Shown here piece by piece: positions 38,440 through 49,900 of a stretch of DNA of 64,000 nt. The translations under genes were made by a program, and so were the position numbers. Positions within the stretch are counted from its first letter, which is position 1, and each line of letters begins with the position of its first letter. Under the pieces are notes generated by a model. That model searched no databases and had not been told where the DNA came from. It saw only the letters and a program-made list of their open reading frames with translations. This DNA is from Oxytricha trifallax. Taxonomy: Eukaryota; Ciliophora; Spirotrichea; Sporadotrichida; Oxytrichidae. The stretch covers positions 1-64,000 of the forward strand of contig ARYC01017893.1 in NCBI GenBank assembly GCA_000711775.1, in the 5' to 3' direction.

Positions 38440-38965
38440 AAAAGCAGCGAGCTATTACTAATAATATCTAGTTCATACATGCTGATGAAATTTTATTTAC
38501 GTTCAGTATTTTTACAAATAAGTCATGGTACATGATTATGAAAATAATTTAGTCTACAACAAGAAAGTCATGGTTTTTATCATGTAATTTAAGTTGGTAT
38601 ATATGAAGATCCTTGCTAAGAAAGTTATGGGATTCATCCTAATTTTAATAAACTGAAATATGATATAAAATTCTTGCATAAGCTAAGAGATAAATATAAC
38701 GATCAAAAATTCATCTTGTTTGTTGATAGCTAATCAGTTTATAAGTCTAAGGTATTTTAGAATGCATATAAAATTAGAGACTATAATTTAATGGAATTAA
38801 ATTTTACTGGACTTAAATCAATGCTTACTACAAGAAGCTTGTTTTGTATCATATAATACATAATTTACAAATTGATACAGCAAACATAATACAAAGTAGC
38901 TTTGGAGAGTTTAAATAAAATAAGACTACGATATTTGTAAAGAAAGGTAAATTAATGTTATTAAT
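38440..38965 (+). pseudogene. Tc1/mariner-type (DDE) transposase remnant
   Basis: With Gln-TAA/TAG the plus strand reads HADEILFTFSIFTNKSWYMI (around the first catalytic Asp of the fold), then from about 38545 an open run: SHGFYHVIQVGIYED, KLKYDIKFLHKLRDKYNDQK and FILFVDSQSVYKSKVFQNAY, then KIRDYNLMELNF. The order DE..F, a short strand, FLxxLRxxY and (F/L)xxDNxxxHxSK matches DDE-3 transposases of the Tc1/IS630 group. The expected N of DN is S and the expected H is Y, and the third acidic residue region is not convincing. At least one frame change precedes it. Plain DNA-transposon fossil; no terminal repeats found. Confidence 0.5.
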
Positions 38966-39009
38966 AAGTATTATATTGACTTAAATGAAAGATAAAGTTC
39001 ACATATTAA

Positions 39010-39720
39010 ATAGGAGCTTTAATGGTTTAGACTTCTTGCTTTTCTACTTCTTAAGGCTTGACAGGCTCTAAGTTTCTTCTCTTACTGCCATCTCCTGCAT
39101 GTTCATAATCTCTGGTTTTGAATATCTTTAAAAGTCTCAATTAATGAATATATCTGCTATTTTCTGTCTATATGAACTTAGTTATATCTTTCATAAGATA
39201 AATGCCAGTGTCAGATATTCCTAAGAATTTATATGTCAAATCCTCTTGCAAGATATGGATGCATAAAAGTTTCCGAACCAAGCTGAGTATATAAAAACGC
39301 ATTGCTTCTTTTAATCCTCAAGATAAATAGAGTAGCGTTCCTATTTAGCTTCCTCAATGATCTTTCTGAGATAACTTCTTTTTAAACTGAAAAGAATATC
39401 AAAGAATAAGCTCCTTTCTGGAAGATGTTAAAGTATTATTTCTTAGTTGGAACGAATATACCATCTTTTATCTCATCATCGGAGATTAGTGACAAAAATC
39501 CCAGGGTAATTTGGAATATAGATCAATTTAATTTCATTATTTTTGAAGGCTTTCTTCCCATTACAGAGAATAGTTTTTAAGAATTATATTTTGGTACCTT
39601 CCTTAATTGGAAGTAATAAATCAACCAGAGAATTTGCTTATGTTTATGTCATATGCTAGTTGAGTGAGGCATCGATATAGATCTTCCTTGTTTCTGAATC
39701 TTGATATCATTTCTTGAGTC
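39010..39720 (-). pseudogene. Coding fragment of unknown gene
   Basis: On the minus strand DDEIKDGIFVPTKKQYFNIF, AYSLIFFSVQKEVISERSLR and LRIKRSNAFLYTQLGSETFM, then PYLARGFDIQIL, run open from about 39485 to TGA near 39215. Flanking sequence is coding-like in other frames (ETFKDIQNQRL, MGRKPSKIMKL). No family recognised. It sits between the transposase remnant and the finger-kinase gene, on the opposite strand to both. Confidence 0.4.
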
Positions 39721-41137
39721 TAAACTCTTTTCATTTCATCTTTGAGTATCTTCATATTAATGAATTTAAAATTATAAGTTATATACTTAAGGATCCTTTT
39801 TTTTATATAAAAAACTCACTATTAAATAGTCATATTATAGGAAATCATCTATGCAAACATAAGTGGAGAATGTTTGCAGAAGCTGCAACAAACTGCATAG
39901 ATGGATATCAATTTTAACCAATTAAATTATTTAAAATTAGTTCTAAATTTGTTTAAATTTAATTAGTACATGTACTAACTTCGTTTAATTTAAATTGGTA
40001 TCATTTTAATAGTACCAAAACTTAATAAGTACCTAGTTTTAATCTAAAAAGATTAAATATCAAAGTTCCAAAATGGTTCAAGACATTATTTTTTTTTGCA
40101 CCAATCCATATTTTCTCTCAGATAACAAAATTAAAAATATTAAGCTAGAAATTAGGAAATTTATAGATATAAACTAATTTTAAATGTGATGTTATACACC
40201 TATGTATCAACCAATATTGTTTCAGTGCAACTCCTATACAAAGTTATTTTAACCAGAGAGGTAATAAAAGTTTAATAATTTAAATTTGAAATTAATCATG
40301 ACATGACAGATAACTTCATTTGCATAGCAATTTCTCTTTTAAAGCAGGAAAATCATAGCTTAACTCTGGTACCACTAAAATACTGAAATCATCTATATTG
40401 AAAGGGAGGTTAATTTAAGCAGTCTAAATTTTGAAGTGAGGTTATTAAATTGAAGATTAAATTAAGAAATAAAGGCAGAAATGGGAGTATACACATAAGT
40501 TGAATTGATTGAGGAGGGAAAGGAACAGCAATCAATTGAAAAATTAAAACATTTCATTGTGAAGACTGCTAAAATTTATTCAAAACTGATTCTTACTTGA
40601 AGAGAACATGGTCTTGGATAACTAAGATAAATTTCCAGCATGATAAAGTAGATGGCAAATATTAATGCACAACTAGTATGAAGTCCAATACCAATTTAGC
40701 AAAAGAGAAGAAACATATGAAAAAACGTCACTTAAGCGACTTTTTTATTCAAGATAAACTAACTTAAAAGTTTATACCTGCCAAGAAAGTAAAATACGAT
40801 TGAATCATGGAGAGAATAACAAGAAAGACTGAAGAGATGGAAACTGTCAGAATTGATGAATCAAGCAGTAAGCAACATTATTTAAGCATGCTCTGAGAGA
40901 AAGCTATGGACATACCTGTATTAAATGCTATTGATAGCAGTTGTATCGATAATTATTTGTAAATTAGCGTGCCTGCAAGACCAAAACTCATTGTAATTTA
41001 AGATTATGCATACAAGTTGTATTCTTACAGCTATATACTTAAGAATGAGTAAGAATTTAAATATTTTCCAGAAATGATTGATTAATCAAGATTTTGATCA
41101 TTATATTATATAATAATCTTAGTAATAAAATAATTAA

Positions 41138-41185
41138 AAACACACTCTATCCCTAACGATAAATGGATTAGAGATAGAGTGTGTT
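41138..41185. repeat. Hairpin in left arm of element A
   Basis: AACACACTCTATCCCTAA pairs with TTAGAGATAGAGTGTGTT, 17 of 18 positions, loop about 10 bases. An inverted copy of the whole hairpin lies in the right arm. Confidence 0.85.
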
Positions 41186-41458
41186 GGAGCGTTATTTAAA
41201 ATATTAATTCAATTATCTTATAAATATGACATTTCATTTATCATAATTAACATTTTAATTTAATTTAATTTATTAACATCATAGATTAATAACATATTGC
41301 ACTTTTCTAATGATTAATTTTAAAACTTTATTAACTCTAACAATTAAATTTCTAAAATGTATAAACTAATTATTTATTGATTAAATTAAAATGTTAATTA
41401 TGATAAATGAAATGTCATATTTATAAGATAATTGAATTAATATTTTAAATAACACTCC

Positions 41459-41506
41459 AACACACTCTATCTCTAATCCCTTTATCGTTAGGGATAGAGT
41501 GTGTTT
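41459..41506. repeat. Hairpin in right arm of element A
   Basis: Inverted copy of the hairpin at 41138-41185, with the same 18-bp stem and one-base differences in the loop. Confidence 0.85.
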
Positions 41507-41635
41507 TTAATTATTTTATTACTAAGATTATTATATAATATAATGATCAAAATCTTGATTAATCAATCATTTCTGGAAAATATTTAAATTCTTACTAAAT
41601 GAGCAGTACCAAAATGAGTTTAACTCACGAATACA

Positions 41636-42327
41636 TTATTCAGTCAAAATAGTATAAAAATCTGGAATATAAAAATCTTTAAATACAAAGAAATATATAT
41701 TATATCTATTTTAAAAATCTCGAATACTTTATATTTGAAATCAATTTATTTTATAAAAATAATTTTATTTATTAAGAATTTAAAATTTATTACATAGTTC
41801 GTTTTACTACTTGAGTAAATTTTATATATTAATATTTTAAATTAATATCTTGAAGTGTATTTTTTAATAATAAGAAATAGAAATTAAGTTTGCTTTTAAT
41901 TAAAACTAAGTTTGATTTATTCCTGAAGATTAACATGAGTAATTATGAAATAAATTTCTAATAAAAGTATCAAAACTTAAAAATTAAACATTTTTAATAT
42001 ATAAAACAAATTTTTTACCTCATATATAAAAATATGAATAAACATAATTTAATATTGGTATAGAAGTAATTACATATTCATTAAATAATATTTTTTTTAT
42101 TTATTAGATTTAATTATATATTTAATTAATATATAAGAAATGGGCTCAAGTAGTAAAAATATAAATTTTATCACTTGAGCCCATTTTAATTATAATAATA
42201 TAAAAAACAAAAGAATTTTTAAAAAATAATTATAATAATGTTTGAATAATTCTTCATTTTATAATTAGTCATATATTTAGAATTTAAATATTCGTAATTT
42301 TTAAATTATTTTGACTGATTCTTAGAG
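41636..42327. mobile_element. Degraded foldback element C
   Basis: The outer ends ATTCAGTCAAAATA (left) and its complement TATTTTGACTGA (right) begin inverted arms that align loosely for about 60 bases (TCAGTCAAAATAnTnTAAAAAT). The right arm has an intact hairpin at 42138-42186. In the left arm only half of the matching hairpin survives (TTTTACTACTTGAG near 41810). The plan is like element A but with much more divergence, so it is older. It also lies in the finger-kinase gene, between the linker and the kinase half. Confidence 0.5.
42138..42186. repeat. Hairpin in right arm of element C
   Basis: AAATGGGCTCAAGT pairs with ACTTGAGCCCATTT, a perfect 14-bp stem around an AT-rich loop. Confidence 0.8.
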
Positions 42328-43590
42328 AGGCTCAAAGAAGAGATTGCAAGAACTTGCTAAAGCTATATGGTGTCATTTAAGACACAGTTATATCACATTA
42401 AGTCATAAGTAATATAAAATGACTCTTAGAGATTATCTAAATCATTAAAAATACCCGAATTATTTGAATGTTATACTATCAGATTTGTTATATGGTATTA
42501 AGGAATTGCATGAACTTGGCAATATTTGGAGATATTTGAAGCTTGAAAATACTATAATAAACCTCCGCTCTTTATAAGTAGTTGTTTTAGATTTCATTAG
42601 GGCATTAAGATAAGAGATAGTAACTTAGCAAAGGTTCTTAGGACAATAGTATCCTTTCCAATCAGGAAAAAGAGGACTTGTGGTTCTGTTTAGAGGGATG
42701 TATTGGCAATCGGAGCTTTATTATTAGAGAGTGATATGTAAAGTATGGCCTATTTTTAAAGTTCGAAAAATAATCAATCATTTAGGCTTTAAAGCATATC
42801 AAGCAAGAGATTGTATGTAAGGTATAAAATATAGTAGAGATGATAATAATCAGAACTCACTCCTATCCAAGGTATCCATTAGAATAGATACTTGTTCCTC
42901 ATGAAAGAGCAAGATTCCAAAGGTATTACAAAGACAAGCAAATAAATTCGTTTGAATAAACCTCATTTAATATTAATTAATTATACATTGAATTACTTCT
43001 CATAAAACCTGCGTTTTCTTTACTAACCCCGATAAAACCACAACTACACCTTACTGATCAAAGCACTTATAAACCTCATTAAGAGATTTGGGGGTATTAA
43101 ATAAATTTGATAGAAGAGATATCATTATCATCTCACAAACTTCAATTGAGATCAAGATTAGTTTAAAAGTTATTGTTCACTCACAAATCTTCGTGTTGGA
43201 TTAACATAAGCTTTCTCTATTTAAACAACTGTTCAATATTTCACTGACTTTTTGTGTGAGCCTGTTCCTATTAATTTATTGCATATCTAAACCAAGACTT
43301 CTGTCAAGCACTGTTGATTCTTCATATGCTATTTGCTTACATAATACTAATAAAATCCTGAATAATACAATAATGAGTAAAGATATTATGTTCAATAAAT
43401 ATATTATATTTTATAATGAATTTAAAATTATTAAAGAATCTAATTAATAATCCTTTAATTTTATTATAAAATAAAAATATTTCTATAAGTTTTTTAAACT
43501 AAAATTAAATTAATTATTATTTACTGTCATTGTTTCTTAAAAAATAATAAAAATTATTCAAGAAAGTAAAATAAAAATCAAAAAGTATTT

Positions 43591-44280
43591 ATGTTGTGGT
43601 TTATATTAAAAGTTTCAGGAATTTTTTAACTCGGATTTGTAGCTACATTTACAATCAACTAAAATCCTTGATGTCTTCTTTCAGTTTAAGCAGTACAACT
43701 GTAGTTATTTAAGGTACTCTATTGAACTCAAAAAAGTTTAGTCAGTCACATTCACTTACTAATAATGCACAATCTTATAATTAACTAGTACAATATTCTT
43801 TTTCAAATCTAAACTACAACACTGGAGACTGGAGACATAAGTTTATGAATGGTACTAAGGGTTTAATACCTATATATCCTTATATTGTTTATCAAACATT
43901 TATTAATATTGTAAATGGAGTAATTCCCTAATCAGCAATCAATTAAATGAGAGAAAATATTTTGACATTAACGAGATAGAACTTCTCACAAAACATCCAA
44001 GACAAAAGGACCATTAATATTGTATTTTTTATGAAACTTTGTGACTCTTAATTGAAGCTAAAACTCCCTACATTAAACACAGAACTAAAGAAATCATAGG
44101 TGGTGCTACAGCTGTGAAAGGAATTAATATATTAAAACTTAAAATAGCAGCAGTTTCAGTCTGACCTTATCAACTGCTCCAGGTACTATCGTTTCAACTT
44201 GTTAGAGTTAATTTTCACCATTTCTCTATGTAAACTTGGCTTTAATTGTTGGAAGCGTGTATCAAGTACCCTTGAAACTA
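43591..44280 (+). pseudogene. Start of a secreted or surface protein gene, broken
   Basis: ATG at 43591 gives MLWFILKVSGIFQLGFVATF, a hydrophobic start that looks like a signal peptide, followed by a TGA a few residues later and coding-like sequence in shifted frames. Near 44140-44280 the plus strand reads LSTAPGTIVSTCQSQFSPFL and VNLALIVGSVYQVPLKLMPQ. The style matches the extracellular-type sequence at 46.0-47.6 kb. The two may be halves of one gene, separated by the minus-strand gene at 44.3-45.5 kb. No domain named. Confidence 0.35.
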
Positions 44281-44300
44281 ATGCCATAAAGTATATCATC

Positions 44301-44333
<33 letters not shown>

Positions 44334-45460
44334 TGATCACATCGAGGTCTCGAGGACCCCCGATCTTAGATATAGTTAATATATGTAAGGTCAAGCCCTT
44401 TTACTGTGATTAATCACTTGTTAAGCATCTTTTTTTCGAAAAAGAGCATAAACTTTTGTGTCTAGTCTTCCTACTGCTTTCATTCCTCTGTTTCTTTCTC
44501 TGTTGTTTCTTAGCTGTATTTAGTGTAAAGAATTTCAGGTCAAAATCTGACCCAGATATTAATTGATATTACTACTCAATCTTCTTCTTATATACAGCTG
44601 TATTTTTGGACATGTGGTGCTTTATTAGTTGCACATTTCTTTTTCAGAGTAACAAATATTCTCCAATTTTTTATTTTAACATTGGGTTGTAATAGTTGCA
44701 CATGCCTTGACGATCATTTAAGATGGATCCATTGTTATTTTTATTTTTGTGTATTATGGATTTATAAACTTATGTTTCTAATAAATTATTATAAGTTTCT
44801 TATTGTCTTAATTCTGATGTCGTTCTGATTAGGTTGTCGACTTTTTCAATAGTTTATATATTTAGTTGATTTGCCATAAGTTCTGTTTATTCTTACTTTC
44901 TGATCATTTCTGTTCTCAATATCTATTGTTTGTCGTGACTCCTGGTTTCCCCATTTTTGAATTTCCATTCTTGTTCTATACTAACTTAGCGTTATGTATG
45001 TTTTTATTTCTCTTTGAGGTATCTTTTTTCCCTGTTCATTTTTGAAATGAGAAATCTACATTCTTGCGCTGTGTTTCCATATTAATTAAAATGTTCGGTT
45101 AGTTATTAAATAGTAAAATTTCTAAACCTTTATTTAATTTATCTGTATGGTATTATTTTAATGTCCTCTTCAAATTAAAGAGTTGGTTGCCAACAAATAT
45201 TATCGAAGTCATGAAATTCGATGGCATCATCTTGAGTTTATTGTTTGGTTTTCTCTTATTCTTACTAATTTTCTTATTAACTGGGGTTTTGTTGAAGTGG
45301 TCTCTGGGTGTTGATTTGAGTTCCAAAAATAAAGTTAGAATTGAAAAGTTAGACTTGATTTTATTAATTTTGAAGGAACCCTTCCCCCAATTTAGTATTA
45401 AATATGTTTGATTAAATGTTTAATTATTAGTTATTAAATAGGCCTTATTATTGTTAAGGC
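44215..45460 (-). pseudogene. Lys/Gln-rich gene of unknown function, one in-frame TGA
   Basis: From about 45080 the minus strand reads MNREKRYLKEKQKHTQRQVS, GETRSHDKQQILRTEMIRKQ, QLNIQTIEKVDNLIRTTSEL and RQQETYNNLLETQVYKSIIH to KQKIGEYLLL, then one TGA at about 44650, then in the same frame SGSDFDLKFFTLNTAKKQQR and SSRKTRHKSLCSFSKKRCLT. The frame stays open to TGA at 44217-44215, but after about 44330 it runs into an AAT repeat and may not be coding. Further upstream (45400-45180) KSNFSILTLFLELKSTPRDH and KPNNKLKMMPSNF lie in another frame. Very basic and Gln-rich; no domain recognised. Confidence 0.5.
44301..44331. repeat. TAA trinucleotide microsatellite
   Basis: About ten copies of TAA. 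On the plus strand this would be a polyglutamine run, on the minus strand leucines. Confidence 0.9.
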
Positions 45461-46039
45461 AGAGACTATAGCAAATCTTTTTCTTCTTTGTGGTCTGAGA
45501 AAAGACTCCACTTAGGTTTGAAGATGTTTGCTGGTTATGGAAGAGGAATGCGTTACCTCCGTTCTTCGTTCTTTTAAATCTAATTTTTGAGCTTTTAGTT
45601 TTTTAGCTATATTTTTAGAAGATTTAAATACTTATCTTCCATTTCAGGTTCGTTGAGTGACCTATTTAGTAAACATACCTTAATGTTCGGTCAGCTCAGT
45701 GTTAAGGTAACCTTTGTTTAAGCAGTGGGTAAGTTTCTTCTTTTATTGAGCATTTAATTAACCCATATATACCTCAATCTCTAGGCTTTTTGTCGATTCT
45801 ACGCTGTTGCGGTCGACTTTATTTGGAAGGATATTAGTGCAAAATTCCAGCAAGTGCATCGCTAACTCTAGTTAGGTGACCGAAATCCGCTCCTTCCAAA
45901 TCTATTAACTTTTTAAGTTAATATATTTTTATTATTATATCTTATTGATATCTCTCATATGACCTTTTTAAATATATCAATGTTATCATTTCTGCTAAGC
46001 TATAGTATTTATTTTATTCAAAGAAGTAGGAAAGATAAA

Positions 46040-47640
46040 TCTTAACACCACAAAACAAATCATTATAATTTACTGTCAATCTTACAGTGGAACTTACTAA
46101 ATAAGAGAAAGATCTAACAATTTTTTATATTCGACACTTAAATTATATCCATTAAATCTTCAGGAAATGAACTGGATTTTAAACACAAGCAAAGTTCAAT
46201 TCATGGTTAAACCTAAACTACTGTAACCGAATACAGGTTTTGAACTGACATTTTTGACAATTAAATAAGAATTGATTGCCTGATTGCTTGATTCAATCAT
46301 CGACAAATGTCTAAATTAAAAATAATTTACTAAATATTATCTAATTATAAAAATTTTACTAGTAGAACTTAAGCTGAAAGAATTGAGTATAGCAATTAAA
46401 ACTTAATAACCAAATTTATCATAATTATTGTTTTAATGAATGAAAAAAGCTTAATTGAACCCCTTAAACTATATATCTTATACCGAGAAAGCATTTGCCA
46501 GACATTTGACAATAAATGTGATTATTAAACAATAGATGAAACTTCTCTTGTCTTTTCATCTATAGAGGACTACACAATAGATTTCGATACCACTCTCAAG
46601 GATTATTATTAACTTTAACGTTAAACTTCCAAACAATAATATAAAAAAACAAGTAACTACTGTTGGTACAGTTTAAAGTAAACTATGCAGCAATAAAGCT
46701 GAAATTAAAGGTCTAAAAACTCAAGATCTTGGCAGCTTCACTTCCGATGTGAGCATTTTATTAGATCCAATTGGTTTACTAACAGAGTAAGATCTTCCAA
46801 ACATTATAGCATTAAACTTGAAAAAACAATCTACAAAAGTTTGTAATTAAATAAAATTTATCTTAACTTTAATCAATTCTGCTTAATAACAGGATTTGAT
46901 TTTCTCAAGCTGGATCACTGGTAACAGCTACTGCTAAGGGTCTAGTCTGGATTTTTAATTATAATTAAAATACTTCATATAATTTAAAGTCCGAGTATCT
47001 TTGCTATTGCTTTGCTTAAAAGTTCTGAAGGTACTGAAATTTGTAGCAGGAAAGTTTCAGTAACAGATATTAGAAAAGTTTATTTTGAAAAAGCAGCTTC
47101 GATTTCTCCAGATAAATTTGATATTTTTGTTTTGATTTTTTAATAAGTTAAATTATTTCAGAATACTCTCTAATGGAACTGGTTTAAACTTCTTTATCTC
47201 TGAATACAAAATAGTTGTCGAAAATGCTTGTATTAAACTGATTTAGTTACTATTGATTCAGCAACTCACACAGCTAATTGGGATAACTCAGAGTAACTTT
47301 ATTTGTCTTCAATTAGCCCAGAAGTTTAATTCAAATCAACTAGTGATTCTCACTGCACTCTTTCAACAGAAAATTTCAAACTTTAAGAGAAATTTGTATA
47401 TTCGACTGCTCTTTCACTTGTTGAGTTGTAAGTTTTAAATCAATATTCAAGTTGATTACTTATAAATTGCAAAATTTAAAATCAAAATGACGGTTTGCTG
47501 TATTTAAGCCAGAATCAGCATCCTTCAACCAAACCCTCTTAAGTTAAACCTTTCTTACCTGCCCTTGCAACTCCCAATTTAAAAGCGAATTACACTTAAA
47601 CTTAAAGTAATATTATCATTTTTCATTTTTAAAATATGCT
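46040..47640 (+). pseudogene. Broken surface-type protein, second part
   Basis: Plus-strand coding-like blocks in changing frames: TVNLTVELTKQEKDLTIFY (about 46070), DETSLVFSSIEDYTIDFDTT (46540), LLKSSEGTEICSRKVSVTDI (about 47020), VYFEKAASISPDKFDIFV, and LVTIDSATHTANWDNSEQLY followed by LSSISPEV (about 47240-47330). Ser/Thr-rich, beta-strand-like stretches resemble the cadherin-like parts at 33-35 kb, although no repeat aligns well enough to be certain. Several TGA codons and frame shifts occur. Likely the same gene as the start at 43591. Confidence 0.35.
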
Positions 47641-47983
47641 ATTTTAAAGTTTATCAACCTATAGAACTTATACGTTGATAAATCTCTCCTCCTAAATTTT
47701 TAGCACAAACTAAAGCAGCTTATAATAACATTAATTGAATTTCTAATAATTCTAAGAATCCTTGATAAATGGGTAAAGCTTTCCAAGCTGTTCAAATTTG
47801 ATTTTTAATAGAAGTAAAGTCTTTATTAATCAATTTAAGAAAGCTGAATATGTAGGTAAAACTAGTTTCAAGACTCTCTTTATGTGTCCCTTATGCAACT
47901 ATTTTTACTGTTGGAATAAAATCCATGAAGGATTATAAATAGTACTCATAAATTAATGATTGATTTATTGAACTAGCTTATTA

Positions 47984-47987
47984 TTTT

Positions 47988-48078
<91 letters not shown>

Positions 48079-48221
48079 TTATTAATTATATTTATTATTA
48101 TTTATTTATTATTTATTTATTTATTTATTTTATTTATTCATTTATTTATATATTTATTTATTAATTTATTTATTTAGTTACTTATTTATTATTTTATTTA
48201 TTTATTTATTTATTTATTTAA
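47984..48221. repeat. TTTA tetranucleotide tract
   Basis: About 240 bases of nearly pure TTTA repeat, perfect in the first 95 bases and interrupted by single-base slips later. Confidence 0.95.
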
Positions 48222-48239
48222 ATACAATACATTTCTTGC

Positions 48240-48450
48240 GAAAAGACTCACTTCAGCACTTTCTTCTATAAATTCATCACCACCCCATTCAATATCTGAG
48301 TAATGCTTTTAATAGAGTGTTAAATCAAGTTTAGTCAGAAGCTTCTTTGGTGTTTGAAAAATCAATAGGAGCAATTATTCATTCAAAAGTTTCTTCGTTT
48401 TGAAAAACTTGTTGGAGCAATTGCGATTCTCTCGTCTACTCGCCATTCAT
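48240..48450 (-). pseudogene. N-terminal fragment of unknown gene
   Basis: ATG at 48450 gives MNGEQTRESQLLQQVFQNEE and TFE, then a TGA, IIAPIDFSNTKEASDQT, a second TGA and, after a shift, HYSDIEWGGDEFIEESAEVS. It ends at the TTTA tract, which may have truncated it. No family recognised. Confidence 0.4.
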
Positions 48451-48459
48451 TTTTCGATC

Positions 48460-49900
48460 AATTTATAAATTTTTGGAATTTAACAAGAATTATAAACTAT
48501 AATTATTAATTTATAATTTAAGTGATACTGGAAAAACAGTGCTTTGAGTTAGGTACATGTTATATTTTTGGAACTCCATGCATATTAATATATGTATGTA
48601 TTTTGAATTTAGAAAATTTTAATTTTCAATATCTAAATGATAATATAATATAGAGTACCATGATTAACTGCAATGCATTCGTATCCATAGATTGGGCTCA
48701 GATGTTTTGTAATTTCATATATTATAAATAATATTTAGATGTAAATGGAATTTTTTCTGTACCTTTTTCCACGTACCCAACATTTCTTATCATTATGTAA
48801 TGAGTATATAATGTTAAAATGATTTGAATTAGTATGAGGCGGGAAGATCAATGAGCCTTCTAAACCTATAAATAATATATTCACATAAAACTTAAAATAT
48901 TTATTTTAGTAAAGCACTGAGAACTGGGGTAGAACCCACTTCAGCAATAAGATTTAAACAAGCTGGTACAAAAAGTGCATCTCCTATTATTGAAATACTT
49001 TCGTCACCCAATGTTTAAATTTTTGCCAATAATTCATATTTCTAAATACCTATAATTGTGTAACTGCTATTAATTTTTTAAATTGTGAAATATAATGATA
49101 AATTGAGCTTTTAATCAATTAGCACCAATGTAGATCGAAGTAATTGGTATAGGGTAAAGTCCTGGTCTTTTGTCTAAAATAAAAATGATTTGAGTAATGG
49201 TGCTTACTGAACAACACATGGAATTTTGTCCAAGAATTATGTAAACCTTTAGGTGCATGTGAATAAATTCCAACCAGTAGTAATCATTTACTCACTACTT
49301 TAAACTTTAACCCATCTAAAATTTTATTGCTAAAAAATGATAAAATATTCAAAATACTCTATATCTAAGTTTATAAAATGGTGGTTTCTTATAATGCGTA
49401 TTGAATGTTAAAAATTATCAGTAAATAATTGTTTCCTAATTTAATTATTAGATAAAAATTCTAATAGTACTGTGATATATTATTTTAACTATAATTAACT
49501 AGTTATTAAACTCATACAAATTCCATGTTTTCAGTCTTTATACTTACTCAATTATTGATGCTTTTGTTTAGTGAACTATGTCAAATAGATAACAAAGAAC
49601 AAAATCTTCAAATCTACAATGCCCACAGATGAAAATTTATAGCCCCCATTAATATATTCAATGTCTTTTTCTCTTTAAAGCAAATGATTTGATTTTGTTT
49701 TTATGCTAATTAGGGCACTTGTGCGATATCTGACTGTGAATTTTTAATAGTGATGAAGTTTAGTCCTATTTACATAACAGCTAACAAAACTATTGCTAAA
49801 ACTGGGATCGGAGAGAAAGTAGAGAGGTCGCTTATTGCTACTTTAAGTTTAACTTTATTCTTAGTATATCTGTATTCTAAGATTTTCAGTCATCTAAAAG
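48460..49900. other. No gene recognised
   Basis: AT-rich sequence with only short frames on both strands. Confidence 0.35.

Larger units (their letters stand above)
41050..41597. mobile_element. Foldback element A, 548 bp, with AATGAG duplication
   Basis: Two inverted arms of about 220 bases (41050-41270 and about 41380-41597) match almost perfectly. They begin TAAGAATTTAAATATTTTCC at the left, with the complement at the right. AATGAG stands at 41044-41049 and again at 41598-41603, a candidate 6-bp target-site duplication. Removing one copy plus the element joins the flanking kinase-gene frame (LKNEQYQNEF). Each arm has its own 18-bp-stem hairpin. The centre of about 110 bases is unique and there is no coding sequence. 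The near-identical arms imply a recent insertion into an already older gene copy. Confidence 0.8.
40480..42970 (+). pseudogene. C2H2 finger plus protein kinase gene, copy 1, twice interrupted
   Basis: Plus-strand order: INFQHDKVDGKYQCTTS with KKHMKKRH (degenerate C2H2 finger, about 40630-40735), a basic linker (MERITRKTEEMETVRI, MDIPVLNAIDSSCIDNYL, PARPKLIVIQDYAYKLYSYS), then a foldback insertion, NEQYQNEF just after it, a second degraded foldback, and the kinase half: KMTLRDYLNHQKYPNYLNVI, LLYGIKELHELGNIWRYLKL followed by ENTIINLRSLQVVVLDFIRA, and later DVLAIGALLLESDMQ. Kinase landmarks are the catalytic loop (WRYLKLEN for HRDLKPEN), the metal-binding triplet (DFI for DFG) and DVxAIGxLL of subdomain IX. 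It aligns segment by segment with the copy at 62.6-64 kb. Besides the two insertions the frame changes several times. Confidence 0.7.

Noticed and set aside
45187-45411. Plus-strand hydrophobic frame looking like a membrane protein
   Set aside because: The minus strand over the same bases reads as a basic Q/N/K-rich protein continuous with the 44.2-45.5 kb gene; the hydrophobic frame is its complement.
47984-48221. CRISPR or satellite array
   Set aside because: It is a plain TTTA microsatellite with no spacers or longer unit.
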